Notes: generated by a model from the sequence alone, not told the origin. Counted from the first letter of the stretch, positions 1-6,337 are shown. The stretch: 8,257 bases of DNA from Prevotellaceae bacterium (GCA_031262265.1 JAISIB010000107.1:1-8257), one strand, 5' to 3'. Translations and numbers: made by a program.

Positions 1-500
1 GTCACCGATTCCAGTACCAAATTGTCGGCAGTCTTCTTTACACCTAAAATACTGCCGAAGAAAGCGTCCATCGCTTCGCACTCCGCCAAACTGTCCGGTA
101 CGGCCGAAGTGCGGGATAGTTCCGTTAAATCCTGCGTGTCGTAGTACTTATCCGCATACTTGGCCTTGCTTAGCTCAGCGGCTTCGGGAATGAAATCCGC
201 CCAGAGCAAAAAGTCATACTCGCCCTGAGCGAGCGTGAATTCAAACGAGCCGTTCTCTTGCTCAATGCGTTGCGTGGGACGACCATCCTGCTCGGCCGTG
301 TCGCGAATCTCCAAAATGTAGCGTAGCTTGTAGCCGTCGGGGATGGCCGGCTCGGCGCGAGTCACGGGGTCTGCCTCCCGCTGAACGGTTAGCGTCACAA
401 GGTCGCCTACTTCGCCGCCTGTCGGCGGCTGCTCAATCTGTGTGCAGGCAGCCAATAAGCCTAATACGAGCAGGCCGCCTAAGAAAAGGTGTTGTTTCAT
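1..500 (-). CDS. Secreted lipoprotein, N-terminal part (DUF6562-like), truncated by window edge
   Basis: The reading frame starts at the ATG on 498-500 and runs open off the left edge, giving 166 codons plus two bases. Residues 1-18 are a lipoprotein signal peptide (MKQH followed by a Leu/Gly/Val-rich core) ending in the lipobox LAAC, with Cys19 as the predicted lipidated residue. The mature protein should therefore be anchored in an outer or inner membrane leaflet. The body contains YKLRYILEIRD, then EFTLAQGEYDFLLWADF, then KYYDTQDL and a DAFFG motif. This pattern resembles, from memory, the uncharacterised DUF6562 lipoproteins of Bacteroidales, some of which I associate with fimbrillin-like beta-sandwich proteins. 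No catalytic motif is visible and no function can be assigned. The gene is separated from the upstream permease by a 623-bp repeat-bearing gap, so it is probably not part of that operon. Coding and lipoprotein status are near certain; the family name is tentative. Confidence 0.85.
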   Translation of the reverse strand, partial: MKQHLFLGGLLVLGLLAACTQIEQPPTGGEVGDLVTLTVQREADPVTRAEPAIPDGYKLRYILEIRDTAEQDGRPTQRIEQENGSFEFTLAQGEYDFLLWADFIPEAAELSKAKYADKYYDTQDLTELSRTSAVPDSLAECEAMDAFFGSILGVKKTADNLVLESV

Positions 501-637
501 ACGTGAATGGATGAATAACAGTTAATATAATATGAATGACTAATGTCCGAAGAAGACCAAGCGGGCGTAGCAGAACGCCGTAGGCAAACAACAAGTGTAC
601 GCAGCAGCGTAGCGGAACGCCGTAGGTATGCGAGAGA

Positions 638-749
638 TGTACGCAGCGACGTAGCGGAACGCCATAGGCGTTCAATTTGCGTAACTGCGGGTGAAACCCG
701 CAGTGGAGGCGTTCCCCACGCACTGAACCCCGAAGTGGGTTCAACTCCT
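638..749 (+). repeat. 112-bp repeat module, copy 1
   Basis: This is one 31-bp unit (638-668) joined, with a two-base shared GG, to one 83-bp unit (667-749). It recurs at 764-875, offset by exactly 126 bp. The 83-bp parts differ at four positions and the 31-bp parts at five. It folds into three consecutive hairpins: 657-673, 684-704 and 724-743. Confidence 0.85.
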
Positions 750-763
750 GCCTGCGGCGTTGG

Positions 764-875
764 TGTACGCAGCTGCGTAGTGGAACGCCGGAGGCGTTCA
801 ATCTGCGTAACTGTGGGTGAAACCCGCAGTATAGGCGTTCCCCACGCACTGAACCCCGAAGTGGGTTCAACTCCT
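764..875 (+). repeat. 112-bp repeat module, copy 2
   Basis: This is the second copy of the module at 638-749. One of its differences turns a G-C pair of the 684-704 hairpin into a G-T (G-U in RNA) pair at the matching position of 810-830, so the stem is retained. The loop of the first hairpin is GGA here and ATA in copy 1, while its 7-bp stem is unchanged. Differences in the 83-bp unit avoid destroying stems. Confidence 0.85.
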
Positions 876-980
876 ACCGGAGTTGTAGTGAGAGGAGACG
901 TTACTACCCCAAGCTGCGCGTCGCTCCGCTCCACTTGCATGGGGTTACGCAAATTCAACGCCTCCGGCGTTAGATTATGC

Positions 981-1029
981 GGCTTTGTTGTGCTACTAAC
1001 TGACTTTGTTATTTTCATAAGCGGCTTTG
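981..1029 (+). repeat. Three GRCTTTG motifs at 21-bp spacing
   Basis: GGCTTTG occurs at 981-987, GACTTTG at 1002-1008 and GGCTTTG at 1023-1029, so starts are exactly 21 bp apart, or two helical turns. The outer copies share the longer GCGGCTTTG (979-987 and 1021-1029). The motif is short, so chance or decayed tandem duplication remain possible. A binding site for a regulator on one DNA face is an inference only. Confidence 0.4.
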
Positions 1030-1062
1030 ATATTTCACTATCCGAGTAAGTTATAACGCGCA

Positions 1063-1092
1063 CAAAGATAAGCATTTTACAACAAAAACAAA
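1063..1092 (-). promoter_or_regulatory. Possible Bacteroidetes-type promoter directed toward the lipoprotein gene
   Basis: On the minus strand, 1063-1070 reads TATCTTTG, a full match to the -7 consensus TAnnTTTG. A TTTG lies at 1089-1092 with 18 bp between them, close to the usual -33 spacing. Transcription from here would run leftward through the hairpin repeats and reach the lipoprotein ATG after about 550 nt. No equally good element was found immediately upstream of position 500. Confidence 0.4.
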
Positions 1093-1123
1093 GATTTTTT
1101 AAGAATCAGGTAATATAATCGGC

Positions 1124-2347
1124 TTACGCGAGGCGTTTGATGCTGCGACTCAGGTAATGTACCGGCCACCAGACGGCTAAGACGCCAATCAACAGAACCG
1201 TGACGAACACGAGACAGACGTCGCCGATTTCGATGCGCACCGGATAGGCGTCTATCAGTCCGGAAGCTAATTTGAGTAGGCCGAAACGTTGTTGCAAAAG
1301 GCACAGGGCGACGCCGGAAACGATGCCGATGATTGCTCCGAAGAAAGAAATCAGACAACCCTCGAAGAAAAAGATACGACGCACCAGCCGATTGTCGGCA
1401 CCCATGCTGCGTAGCGTACGGACATCCTCTTGTTTGTCTACCATCAACATGGATAGCGAACCGATCACGTTGAAACACGCAATCAGCAAGATGAACGTCA
1501 GAAAGAGATAGGACACTAATTTTTCTATCTCCATAAAGTGAAAGATAGAAGCTTGTTGCTCGTACCGATCAAGTACCTGAAAGTCTGTTCCCAGCAAGTT
1601 TCTTATTTGCTGTTTCACCGTAGGCAGATCTGCGTTCGGACGAAGTTTTAGTTCGATGGCCGAAGCTTCTGTGTCGTACTGAAAGAGGCGGCGGGCAAAA
1701 CTAAGCGAAGTAAGGATATAGTGCGCATCGTATTTCTCCTGTTTCACGGCGAAAACTACCCCGGGCGAGTACAAATAGTCTTCGACGAAGGAGGTGACCG
1801 GATTATTCAGGTTGACCGGCTCATGACGCTTGGGCGCATAGACCGTCAGCGGCTCGACGAAGCGCACGCCCGTCCCCAGTATCGGCACCAGCTCTATGCC
1901 CATAAGTCCGTAATGCACCAGCGAATCTTGCCAGACGAAATCATCTCCGCCGAACAATACGCTGTCTATGGAGACCAACTCCCGAAAATTGTCTGCCACG
2001 CCTTTCAAGGTGACCACCGCTTGGCGATCGCGGTAGCGCAGCATGGCGTTTTCTTCCAACGTAGGCGTACAAACAGCTATTTCGGGCAGCTTCATCACCG
2101 CTTGAACGCGCGGATCGTTCGTATCGAAGACCTTGCCGTAGACAGGCAGCACCTTCAACGGTGGATCAAAGGCGGTAAATAAATCGGATACGAACGATTG
2201 CAATCCGTTGTACACGGAAAGCGTGCAAACCAACGCCAACGTGGCAAAGGCTACGCCGGCTATCGACACGGCCGAAATCACGTTGACCGCGCGATGCTTT
2301 TTGCGCGACAACAGGTAGCGTCTGGCTATGTACAACGGGAAGCGCAT
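1124..2347 (-). CDS. LolE/FtsX-family ABC transporter permease
   Basis: This encodes a 407-residue membrane protein of the MacB/LolCE/FtsX permease class. TM1 lies at about residues 22-46, followed by a large extracytoplasmic domain (about 47-270) of the MacB periplasmic-core type. Three more membrane segments lie at about 277-302, 325-352 and 375-395. After TM2 the segment MLMVDKQEDVRTLRSMGA (about 300-317) is the typical cytoplasmic coupling region that contacts an ATPase. The layout and length fit LolC/LolE-type subunits, which release lipoproteins from the inner membrane, but a lipoprotein-export role is inferred from family only. No ATP-binding partner gene is in the window, so the ATPase must be encoded elsewhere. 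The ATG at 2345-2347 is preferred. A GTG codon directly before it (2348-2350) is a one-residue-longer alternative. The start lies 7 nt after the rbfA stop, making this the last gene of the operon. Confidence 0.9.
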   Translation of the reverse strand: MRFPLYIARRYLLSRKKHRAVNVISAVSIAGVAFATLALVCTLSVYNGLQSFVSDLFTAFDPPLKVLPVYGKVFDTNDPRVQAVMKLPEIAVCTPTLEENAMLRYRDRQAVVTLKGVADNFRELVSIDSVLFGGDDFVWQDSLVHYGLMGIELVPILGTGVRFVEPLTVYAPKRHEPVNLNNPVTSFVEDYLYSPGVVFAVKQEKYDAHYILTSLSFARRLFQYDTEASAIELKLRPNADLPTVKQQIRNLLGTDFQVLDRYEQQASIFHFMEIEKLVSYLFLTFILLIACFNVIGSLSMLMVDKQEDVRTLRSMGADNRLVRRIFFFEGCLISFFGAIIGIVSGVALCLLQQRFGLLKLASGLIDAYPVRIEIGDVCLVFVTVLLIGVLAVWWPVHYLSRSIKRLA

Positions 2348-2354
2348 CACTCCA

Positions 2355-2693
2355 CTAACCGCCTTTCAGCAATTCGTCAATCTTATCCGCGTAATCGAGC
2401 GAGTCGTCTCTGAAAAATTTCAGTTCGGGAATGATACGCAACTGGTATCTGACCCGCTTACCCAACTCGTAACGAACGGTGCGCGCGTTCGCATTGATCG
2501 CTTTGATTATATCTTCTGCCTTTTCCGAAGGGAAAACGCTCAAATACACCCTCGCTACGCTCATGTCCGGACTGATTCGTACTACCGTCACCGAGATCAG
2601 CGTACCGTGCATGGCTTTCGTCTGTTGCAAGAATAGGTCGCCCAGTTCTTTTTGAAGCAGGCGCGCGATTTTGTTTTGCCTTGTCGTTTCCAT
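2355..2693 (-). CDS. rbfA: Ribosome-binding factor A
   Basis: This encodes a 112-residue protein of normal RbfA length. RbfA is a single KH-type domain protein that binds the 30S subunit near the 5' end of 16S rRNA and assists late maturation, including cold adaptation. Recognisable features are the N-terminal helix with KIARLLQKELGDLF (about 8-21), the strand ISVTVVRISPDMSVARVYLSVF (about 33-54) and the C-terminal stretch RYELGKRVRYQLRIIPELKF (about 74-93) followed by DDSLDYADKIDELL, the usual end of the family. The start is the ATG at 2691-2693, 7 nt downstream of the methyltransferase stop. The downstream permease begins 7 nt after its stop, so the three are almost certainly co-transcribed. 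Confidence 0.95.
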   Translation of the reverse strand: METTRQNKIARLLQKELGDLFLQQTKAMHGTLISVTVVRISPDMSVARVYLSVFPSEKAEDIIKAINANARTVRYELGKRVRYQLRIIPELKFFRDDSLDYADKIDELLKGG

Positions 2694-2700
2694 ATCTATT

Positions 2701-3336
2701 CTATCGTTTATGTATGATCGTCAGTCCATCGCGCAACGGAAGGATTACTTTCTCCACGCGCCGGTCTTCCGCTACATACGTATTAAATTCTTGTATTCCG
2801 GCCGTTTGCCGGTCGCCATGCGCGGCTTTGTCCAACACATGACCGTCCCACAACGTATTATCAGCCAGTATCCACCCACCCGTATGCAAGCAGGCGAGTA
2901 CCATTTCGTAGTATGCGACGTACTGCCGCTTGTCTCCGTCGATAAACGCCAAGTCGAATTGCATGCCCATGCGCGGGACTTCTTGCAACGCGTCACCGAT
3001 GTACATCCGTATCCTATCGGCATAAGGCGAACCGGACAGCCAGCGGCGCGTAAAGTCTTCTTGCTCGTCGTTAATTTCAAAGGTGTGGATGAGCGCATCG
3101 GCGGGCAAACCCTCCGCCATACAGAGGGTAGAGTAACCGCTGTACGTGCCTATTTCCAGTACCGACTTCGGGCGAATCATTTGAACCAACATTTTGAGTA
3201 ACCGCCCTTGCAGATGTCCCGACGCCATACGCGGATTAAGCAACCGGATATGGGTTTCCCGATACAACGCTTGCAGGTAGTCGCTTTCGGAGTCGATGTG
3301 CTGCAAAATATAATCGTAGATCTCTTCCGCAGCCAT
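2701..3336 (-). CDS. SAM-dependent O-methyltransferase, COMT-like (family 3)
   Basis: This encodes a 211-residue class I methyltransferase of the catechol-O-methyltransferase-like family. Motif I, EIGTYSGYS, is at 61-69. FEIND with Glu87, the likely SAM-ribose ligand, follows. FIDGDK (131-136) and ADNTLWDG (158-165) supply Asp133, Asp159 and Asn160, which match the divalent-metal ligands of COMT. An N-terminal helical segment with RETHIRLLNPRMASGHLQGRLL (about 26-47) is typical of the bacterial members. The natural substrate cannot be told. Relatives act on catechols or, in the TrmR group, on tRNA wobble uridines, and the adjacent rbfA makes a translation-related role conceivable but unproven. 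Its ATG overlaps the pyk stop codon by one base (TAATG on the minus strand), suggesting translational coupling. Confidence 0.92.
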   Translation of the reverse strand: MAAEEIYDYILQHIDSESDYLQALYRETHIRLLNPRMASGHLQGRLLKMLVQMIRPKSVLEIGTYSGYSTLCMAEGLPADALIHTFEINDEQEDFTRRWLSGSPYADRIRMYIGDALQEVPRMGMQFDLAFIDGDKRQYVAYYEMVLACLHTGGWILADNTLWDGHVLDKAAHGDRQTAGIQEFNTYVAEDRRVEKVILPLRDGLTIIHKR

Positions 3337-4784
3337 TATCGTGTTACGAACGTAGGCAATAAATATTCTTTTTCGTTGTCCAATACCGTTCCTACCTTGT
3401 TTATTTCGAGGAAAGTAGTGCCGCCGCCCGCGCCGAAGCTTCCGCTCAGATACGCGAACATGTCTTCTTTGGTCACGCGCTTGCTATCCAGCAGCATTTT
3501 TAGCGCAGCGTAGAAATAATTACGGGCATTGCCTTTCTCCGGCAAGTAGATCGGCGTCACGCCATACGAGAGTGCGAGCAAGCGCATCGTTTTTTCGTTG
3601 TAGCAGAAAGCCAGTACCGGATGTTTTCCTCGGAACGCCGCCACGTAACGCGCCGTCCGCCCCGTATAGCTATCCGTGAAAATGGCACGCGTGTGCATCT
3701 TTTGCGAAGCCTTCACCGCCTGCTTGGCCAAGAATGCCGTCACGTCGGGTTCGCCCAAGGGGATACGAATGTCGTTCTCTTCCAATTTATCTTTCTCGGC
3801 TTGCTCCGCAATTTGAGCCATCGTACGAAGTGCTTCTATCGGGTATTTCCCATAAGCAGTCTCCCCGCTCAGCATCAAAGCGTCCGTCCTATAATAAATA
3901 GCATTCGCGATATCCGTCACTTCTGCGCGCGTGGGGCGCGGATGCTCTATCATTGTGTGTAGCATCTGCGTAGCAACGATCACCGGCTTCTTCGCTAAAA
4001 TACATTTCTTAATGAGCTTCCGCTGAATACCTGGTATCTTCTGCTGCGGAACCTCAATGCCCAGATCACCGCGCGCTACCATAATGCCATACGCCACTTC
4101 AAGAATTTCATCAATGTTATCCACTCCTTCTTGGTTCTCTATCTTCGCGATAATTTTAATGGGACTGTTATGCGCATCTAATATGGCCTGGATATCCAGC
4201 ACGTCTTGTTTGGAGCGCACAAACGAGTGGGCGATGAAATCTATATCCTTTTCGATAGCGTATAGAATATTCGTTTTGTCGCGTTCGGTCAGAGATGGCA
4301 ATTTTATCGGCATACCCGGCACATTTACACTCTTTCGACTGCCCAATTCGGCCGTATTTTGTGCTTCGCACAACAGATAGTCGTCGTGCCGCTCTACTAC
4401 CCGAAAATCCAATTCGCCGTCGTCAATCAAAACATGCGCATGCATCTTCACATCGGCGACGAAGTCGGGATACGTTAGTGCAATACATTCGTGCGTCGTC
4501 TCCTTGCCGGGATCACCCACTATCTTCACGCGCTCGCCTTCCTTGAAACATATCGTATCTCGGCACACGGTCGTACGAACTTCCGGCCCTTTCGTATCCA
4601 TCAACAACGCGATTTGATTACTGACGGTACGTACATTTGCGATTATCTTATCGAATCCTGCGCTGTCCAAATGCGCGGAATTCATACGAACGACGTTCAA
4701 ACCCTCCTGATAAAGCTTCGTGAGGAAATCTACCTCGCAACGCTTATCGGAAATGGTCGCAACAATTTTTGTATGCTTCTTCAT
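3336..4784 (-). CDS. pyk: Pyruvate kinase
   Basis: This encodes a 482-residue enzyme that transfers phosphate from phosphoenolpyruvate to ADP, the last ATP-yielding step of glycolysis. The order is a TIM-barrel A domain interrupted by a B domain (about 72-168) and a C-terminal domain (about 345-482). Visible motifs are RMNSAH (33-38), MDTKGPEVRT (62-71), the signature IIAKIENQEGV (211-221) with catalytic Lys214 and metal ligand Glu216, ARGDLGIEVP (237-246) with Asp240, and MIEHPRPTRAEVTD (278-291). Glu68 in the TKGPE motif is typical of K+-dependent enzymes. The N-terminal RMNFSHG of most pyruvate kinases reads RMNSAH here; a similar form occurs, from memory, in Bacteroides homologues. The start is the ATG at 4782-4784, giving MKKHTKIVATIS. 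The gene sits 90 bp after aroQ and overlaps the next gene by one base. Confidence 0.97.
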   Translation of the reverse strand: MKKHTKIVATISDKRCEVDFLTKLYQEGLNVVRMNSAHLDSAGFDKIIANVRTVSNQIALLMDTKGPEVRTTVCRDTICFKEGERVKIVGDPGKETTHECIALTYPDFVADVKMHAHVLIDDGELDFRVVERHDDYLLCEAQNTAELGSRKSVNVPGMPIKLPSLTERDKTNILYAIEKDIDFIAHSFVRSKQDVLDIQAILDAHNSPIKIIAKIENQEGVDNIDEILEVAYGIMVARGDLGIEVPQQKIPGIQRKLIKKCILAKKPVIVATQMLHTMIEHPRPTRAEVTDIANAIYYRTDALMLSGETAYGKYPIEALRTMAQIAEQAEKDKLEENDIRIPLGEPDVTAFLAKQAVKASQKMHTRAIFTDSYTGRTARYVAAFRGKHPVLAFCYNEKTMRLLALSYGVTPIYLPEKGNARNYFYAALKMLLDSKRVTKEDMFAYLSGSFGAGGGTTFLEINKVGTVLDNEKEYLLPTFVTR

Positions 4785-4874
4785 ATTTTCCTTTTACCTT
4801 AAACTCTTCTATTATGATACCTACTTCTTATTTTATCAAGGTTTCTTATGATTTTTTCCTCGTAGGATATTTTA
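4785..4874. other. AT-rich aroQ-pyk spacer
   Basis: This is the only real gap inside the five-gene operon. It contains no TAnnTTTG element on the minus strand that I can see. The best inverted repeat is a 4-bp TCCT/AGGA stem near 4857-4867, which is not followed by a T-run in the aroQ direction. Read-through from aroQ into pyk is therefore the simplest reading, although a weaker internal promoter is not excluded. Confidence 0.4.
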
Positions 4875-5300
4875 TTATCTAACCTGCAAAATTTCAACGG
4901 CCAGGCGGTAAGATTGCAGCCCGAAGCCGGCTATGACGCCCCGACAGGCGGCGGCTATCATCGACGTGTGGCGAAACGATTCGCGCGCGTATATATTGGA
5001 AATATGTACCTCGACCACCGGAGCCGAGATAGCCCGAACGGCGTCGTACAAGGCGACGGACGTATGCGTGTAAGCACCGGCATTCAATATGATACCGTCC
5101 ATAGACGCCGCTTCATGCAGCTTGTCTATCAATGCTCCTTCCGAATTGGATTGAAAATATTCGATATTTACTTGCGGATAGGCCGCACGCAGCGCAGGAA
5201 GGAAGTCATCCATCGATTGATTACCGTATATTTCCGGTTCCCGCTTACCTAATAGATTTAGACTTGGTCCGTCTAAAATAAGAAGATTTACTCGACTCAT
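4875..5300 (-). CDS. aroQ: Type II 3-dehydroquinate dehydratase
   Basis: This encodes a 141-residue enzyme of normal type II length that dehydrates 3-dehydroquinate to 3-dehydroshikimate in the shikimate pathway, usually as a dodecamer. Clear landmarks are LLGKREPEIYG (16-26) with Arg20 and the catalytic base Tyr25, FQSNSEG (49-55), LNAGAYTHTS (72-81) with Asn73, EVHISN (97-102) with Glu97 and the general acid His99, and RHTSM with Arg110. The opening motif is DGPSLNLLG where the family has NGPNLNLLG: Asn10 is Asp, and the active-site Asn expected at 13 is Ser. Each differs by one A-to-G change from an Asn codon (GAC, AGT). All other catalytic residues are intact, so the enzyme may still work, perhaps with altered rate. 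It is the first gene of the minus-strand operon, with the ATG at 5298-5300. Confidence 0.95.
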   Translation of the reverse strand: MSRVNLLILDGPSLNLLGKREPEIYGNQSMDDFLPALRAAYPQVNIEYFQSNSEGALIDKLHEAASMDGIILNAGAYTHTSVALYDAVRAISAPVVEVHISNIYARESFRHTSMIAAACRGVIAGFGLQSYRLAVEILQVR

Positions 5301-5326
5301 ACTGACAATGGTTTGTGCGTTTTTAG

Positions 5327-5334
5327 TACTTTTG
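5327..5334 (+). promoter_or_regulatory. -7 element of the putative xerD promoter
   Basis: TACTTTTG matches the Bacteroidetes -7 consensus TAnnTTTG and lies 58 bp before the xerD ATG, implying a leader of roughly 50 nt. No well-spaced TTTG is seen at -33; the one at 5312-5315 is too close. The match is therefore to a single element. Confidence 0.5.
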
Positions 5335-5362
5335 CCTCAGAAAACGATGCCGATAGGCACCG

Positions 5363-5388
5363 CAAAGGTAGGAAAAAACTCGTAATCA
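5363..5388 (-). promoter_or_regulatory. Putative promoter of the aroQ operon
   Basis: On the minus strand, 5363-5370 reads TACCTTTG, a full TAnnTTTG match, 62 bp before the aroQ ATG. A TTG at 5386-5388 could serve as the -33 element, although the 15-bp spacing is short. The element overlaps the region that would be the early leader of the divergent xerD transcript, so the two promoters are back to back within 92 bp. Confidence 0.5.
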
Positions 5389-5392
5389 ACGT

Positions 5393-6337
5393 ATGACGGA
5401 AGAAAAGAAGGCGCAAGCGGAGGGTTTTGTAGAGAGCTATCGACAATATCTCAAGCTCGAAAAGGGATTATCCAAGAACACGCAAGAAGCATACTTGTCG
5501 GATCTGGACAAACTTCTGGTTGAATTGGCGAGTACCGACACATCCGTTCTGGATACGCGCCTCGAAGATTTGCAGCAGTTTGCCGCCGGTTTGCACGACA
5601 TCGGCATTCATCCCCGTTCCCAAGCACGCATATTGTCGGGCGTCCGTTCGTTCTTCGGTTTTCTCGTTCGGCACGATTACCTCGAAACCGACCCGTCCGA
5701 ATTACTGGAAAGCCCCAAAATAGGATTCAAGTTGCCCGAAGTGCTGACCGTTGAGGAAATCGACAGTTTGATAGACGCTATCGACCTGAGCCTGCCCGAA
5801 GGACAACGCAACCGCACGATGCTGGAAACACTGTACAGTTGCGGCCTGCGAGTATCGGAACTGATTACATTGAGAATCTCTGATGTCTACTTGGACGAAG
5901 GATTTATTAAAGTGGAGGGCAAAGGAAATAAACAGCGGCTGGTACCTATTTCACCGCGCGCCGTTCACGAAATTGAATTATATGCTTACGACCGCAAACA
6001 TCAAACGACCAAATCCGGCTATGAAGATTACTTGTTTGTCACCAAGCGCGGCAAAAACATCTCACGAATCATGGTTTTTCATATAATAAAGGAGCTGGCT
6101 ACCCTGATCGGACTGACAAAAAATATTAGCCCACACACCTTTCGCCATTCCTTCGCCACGCACTTACTCGAAGGAGGCGCGAACTTGCGCGCGATCCAAA
6201 GCATGTTGGGACATGAATCAATCACGACGACCGAAATATACACGCATATCGACCGACATCGCTTGCGCGAAGAAATCATCGAGCATCATCCGCGCAATAT
6301 CAAATGGCGTAAAGAGCATTTCGGGGCATCAAAATGA
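5393..6337 (+). CDS. xerD: Tyrosine recombinase XerD
   Basis: This encodes a 314-residue Xer-type site-specific recombinase that, with XerC, resolves chromosome dimers at dif near the terminus. The N-terminal SAM-like DNA-binding domain covers about residues 9-98 (FVESYRQYLKLEKGLSKNT, then RILSGVRSFFGFL). The catalytic domain covers about 115-300 and carries the full set of active-site residues: Arg153 in SCGLRVSEL, Lys177 in EGKGNKQR, His248 and Arg251 in SPHTFRHSFATHLLEGG, His274 in LGHES, and the nucleophile Tyr283 in EIYTHI. Length and motif text fit housekeeping XerD rather than a phage or transposon integrase. The start ATG at 5393 gives MTEEKKAQAEGF. It is divergent from aroQ. Its stop lies inside the 3' end of the convergent DUF2442 gene, with 9 bp shared. 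Confidence 0.93.
   Translation: MTEEKKAQAEGFVESYRQYLKLEKGLSKNTQEAYLSDLDKLLVELASTDTSVLDTRLEDLQQFAAGLHDIGIHPRSQARILSGVRSFFGFLVRHDYLETDPSELLESPKIGFKLPEVLTVEEIDSLIDAIDLSLPEGQRNRTMLETLYSCGLRVSELITLRISDVYLDEGFIKVEGKGNKQRLVPISPRAVHEIELYAYDRKHQTTKSGYEDYLFVTKRGKNISRIMVFHIIKELATLIGLTKNISPHTFRHSFATHLLEGGANLRAIQSMLGHESITTTEIYTHIDRHRLREEIIEHHPRNIKWRKEHFGASK

Larger units (their letters stand above)
559..971. repeat. Interspersed hairpin-rich repeat block (REP/BIME-like)
   Basis: The block is a chain of short palindromes. A 31-bp unit beginning TGTACGCAGC occurs at 596-626, 638-668 and 764-794, with a degenerate partial copy at about 559-584. An 83-bp unit beginning GGCGTTCAAT occurs at 667-749 and 793-875. 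Stem-loops seen include GAACGCC/GGCGTTC (657-673 and 783-799), ACTGCGGGT/ACCCGCAGT around a GAA loop (684-704, with a second copy at 810-830), TGAACCC/GGGTTCA (724-743 and 850-869), AACTCC/GGAGTT (869-884), ACCCCA/TGGGGT enclosing 28 bases (906-945), and AACGCC/GGCGTT (957-971). Positions 766-779 are a perfect 14-bp palindrome. The layout resembles REP/BIME-type elements and intergenic repeats known in some Bacteroidetes genomes. No transposase gene is present nearby. Confidence 0.85.
501..1123. other. Gene-free 623-bp intergenic region holding hairpin repeats and a possible promoter
   Basis: This is the largest stretch without a convincing gene. From left to right it holds an AT-rich lipoprotein upstream segment (501-555), a GC-rich hairpin repeat block (about 559-971), a 21-bp-periodic GRCTTTG segment (981-1029), and an AT-rich segment with a possible minus-strand promoter (1063-1092). 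It ends against the stop codon of the permease gene. Open frames exist on both strands across the repeats, but they are low-complexity translations of the palindromes. Confidence 0.75.

Noticed and set aside
596..875. CRISPR array
   Set aside because: Repeat units of 31 and 83 bp recur at unequal distances (42 and 126 bp), the material between is itself repeated, and no cas gene is present.
433..1075. Long open frames on both strands across the repeat block (145, 192 and 168 codons)
   Set aside because: Their translations are repetitive (CGFHPQLRRLNASG-type and SVAERRR-type strings) and follow from the palindromic repeats. They overlap each other on opposite strands and show no known fold.
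1095..1123. Rho-independent terminator for the minus-strand operon after 1124
   Set aside because: Only a 4-bp GATT/AATC inverted repeat around an A/T run was found, too weak to call.
1272..5252. Open frames antisense to the aroQ-to-permease operon, and other-frame shadows within it
   Set aside because: Each lies inside a strongly recognised gene, with amino acid patterns of a shifted reading of it.
5393..6337. xerD as a phage or integrative-element integrase with a nearby attachment site
   Set aside because: The length and motif text fit housekeeping XerD, it is divergent from aroQ, and no tRNA, direct repeat or dif-like core was recognised beside it.
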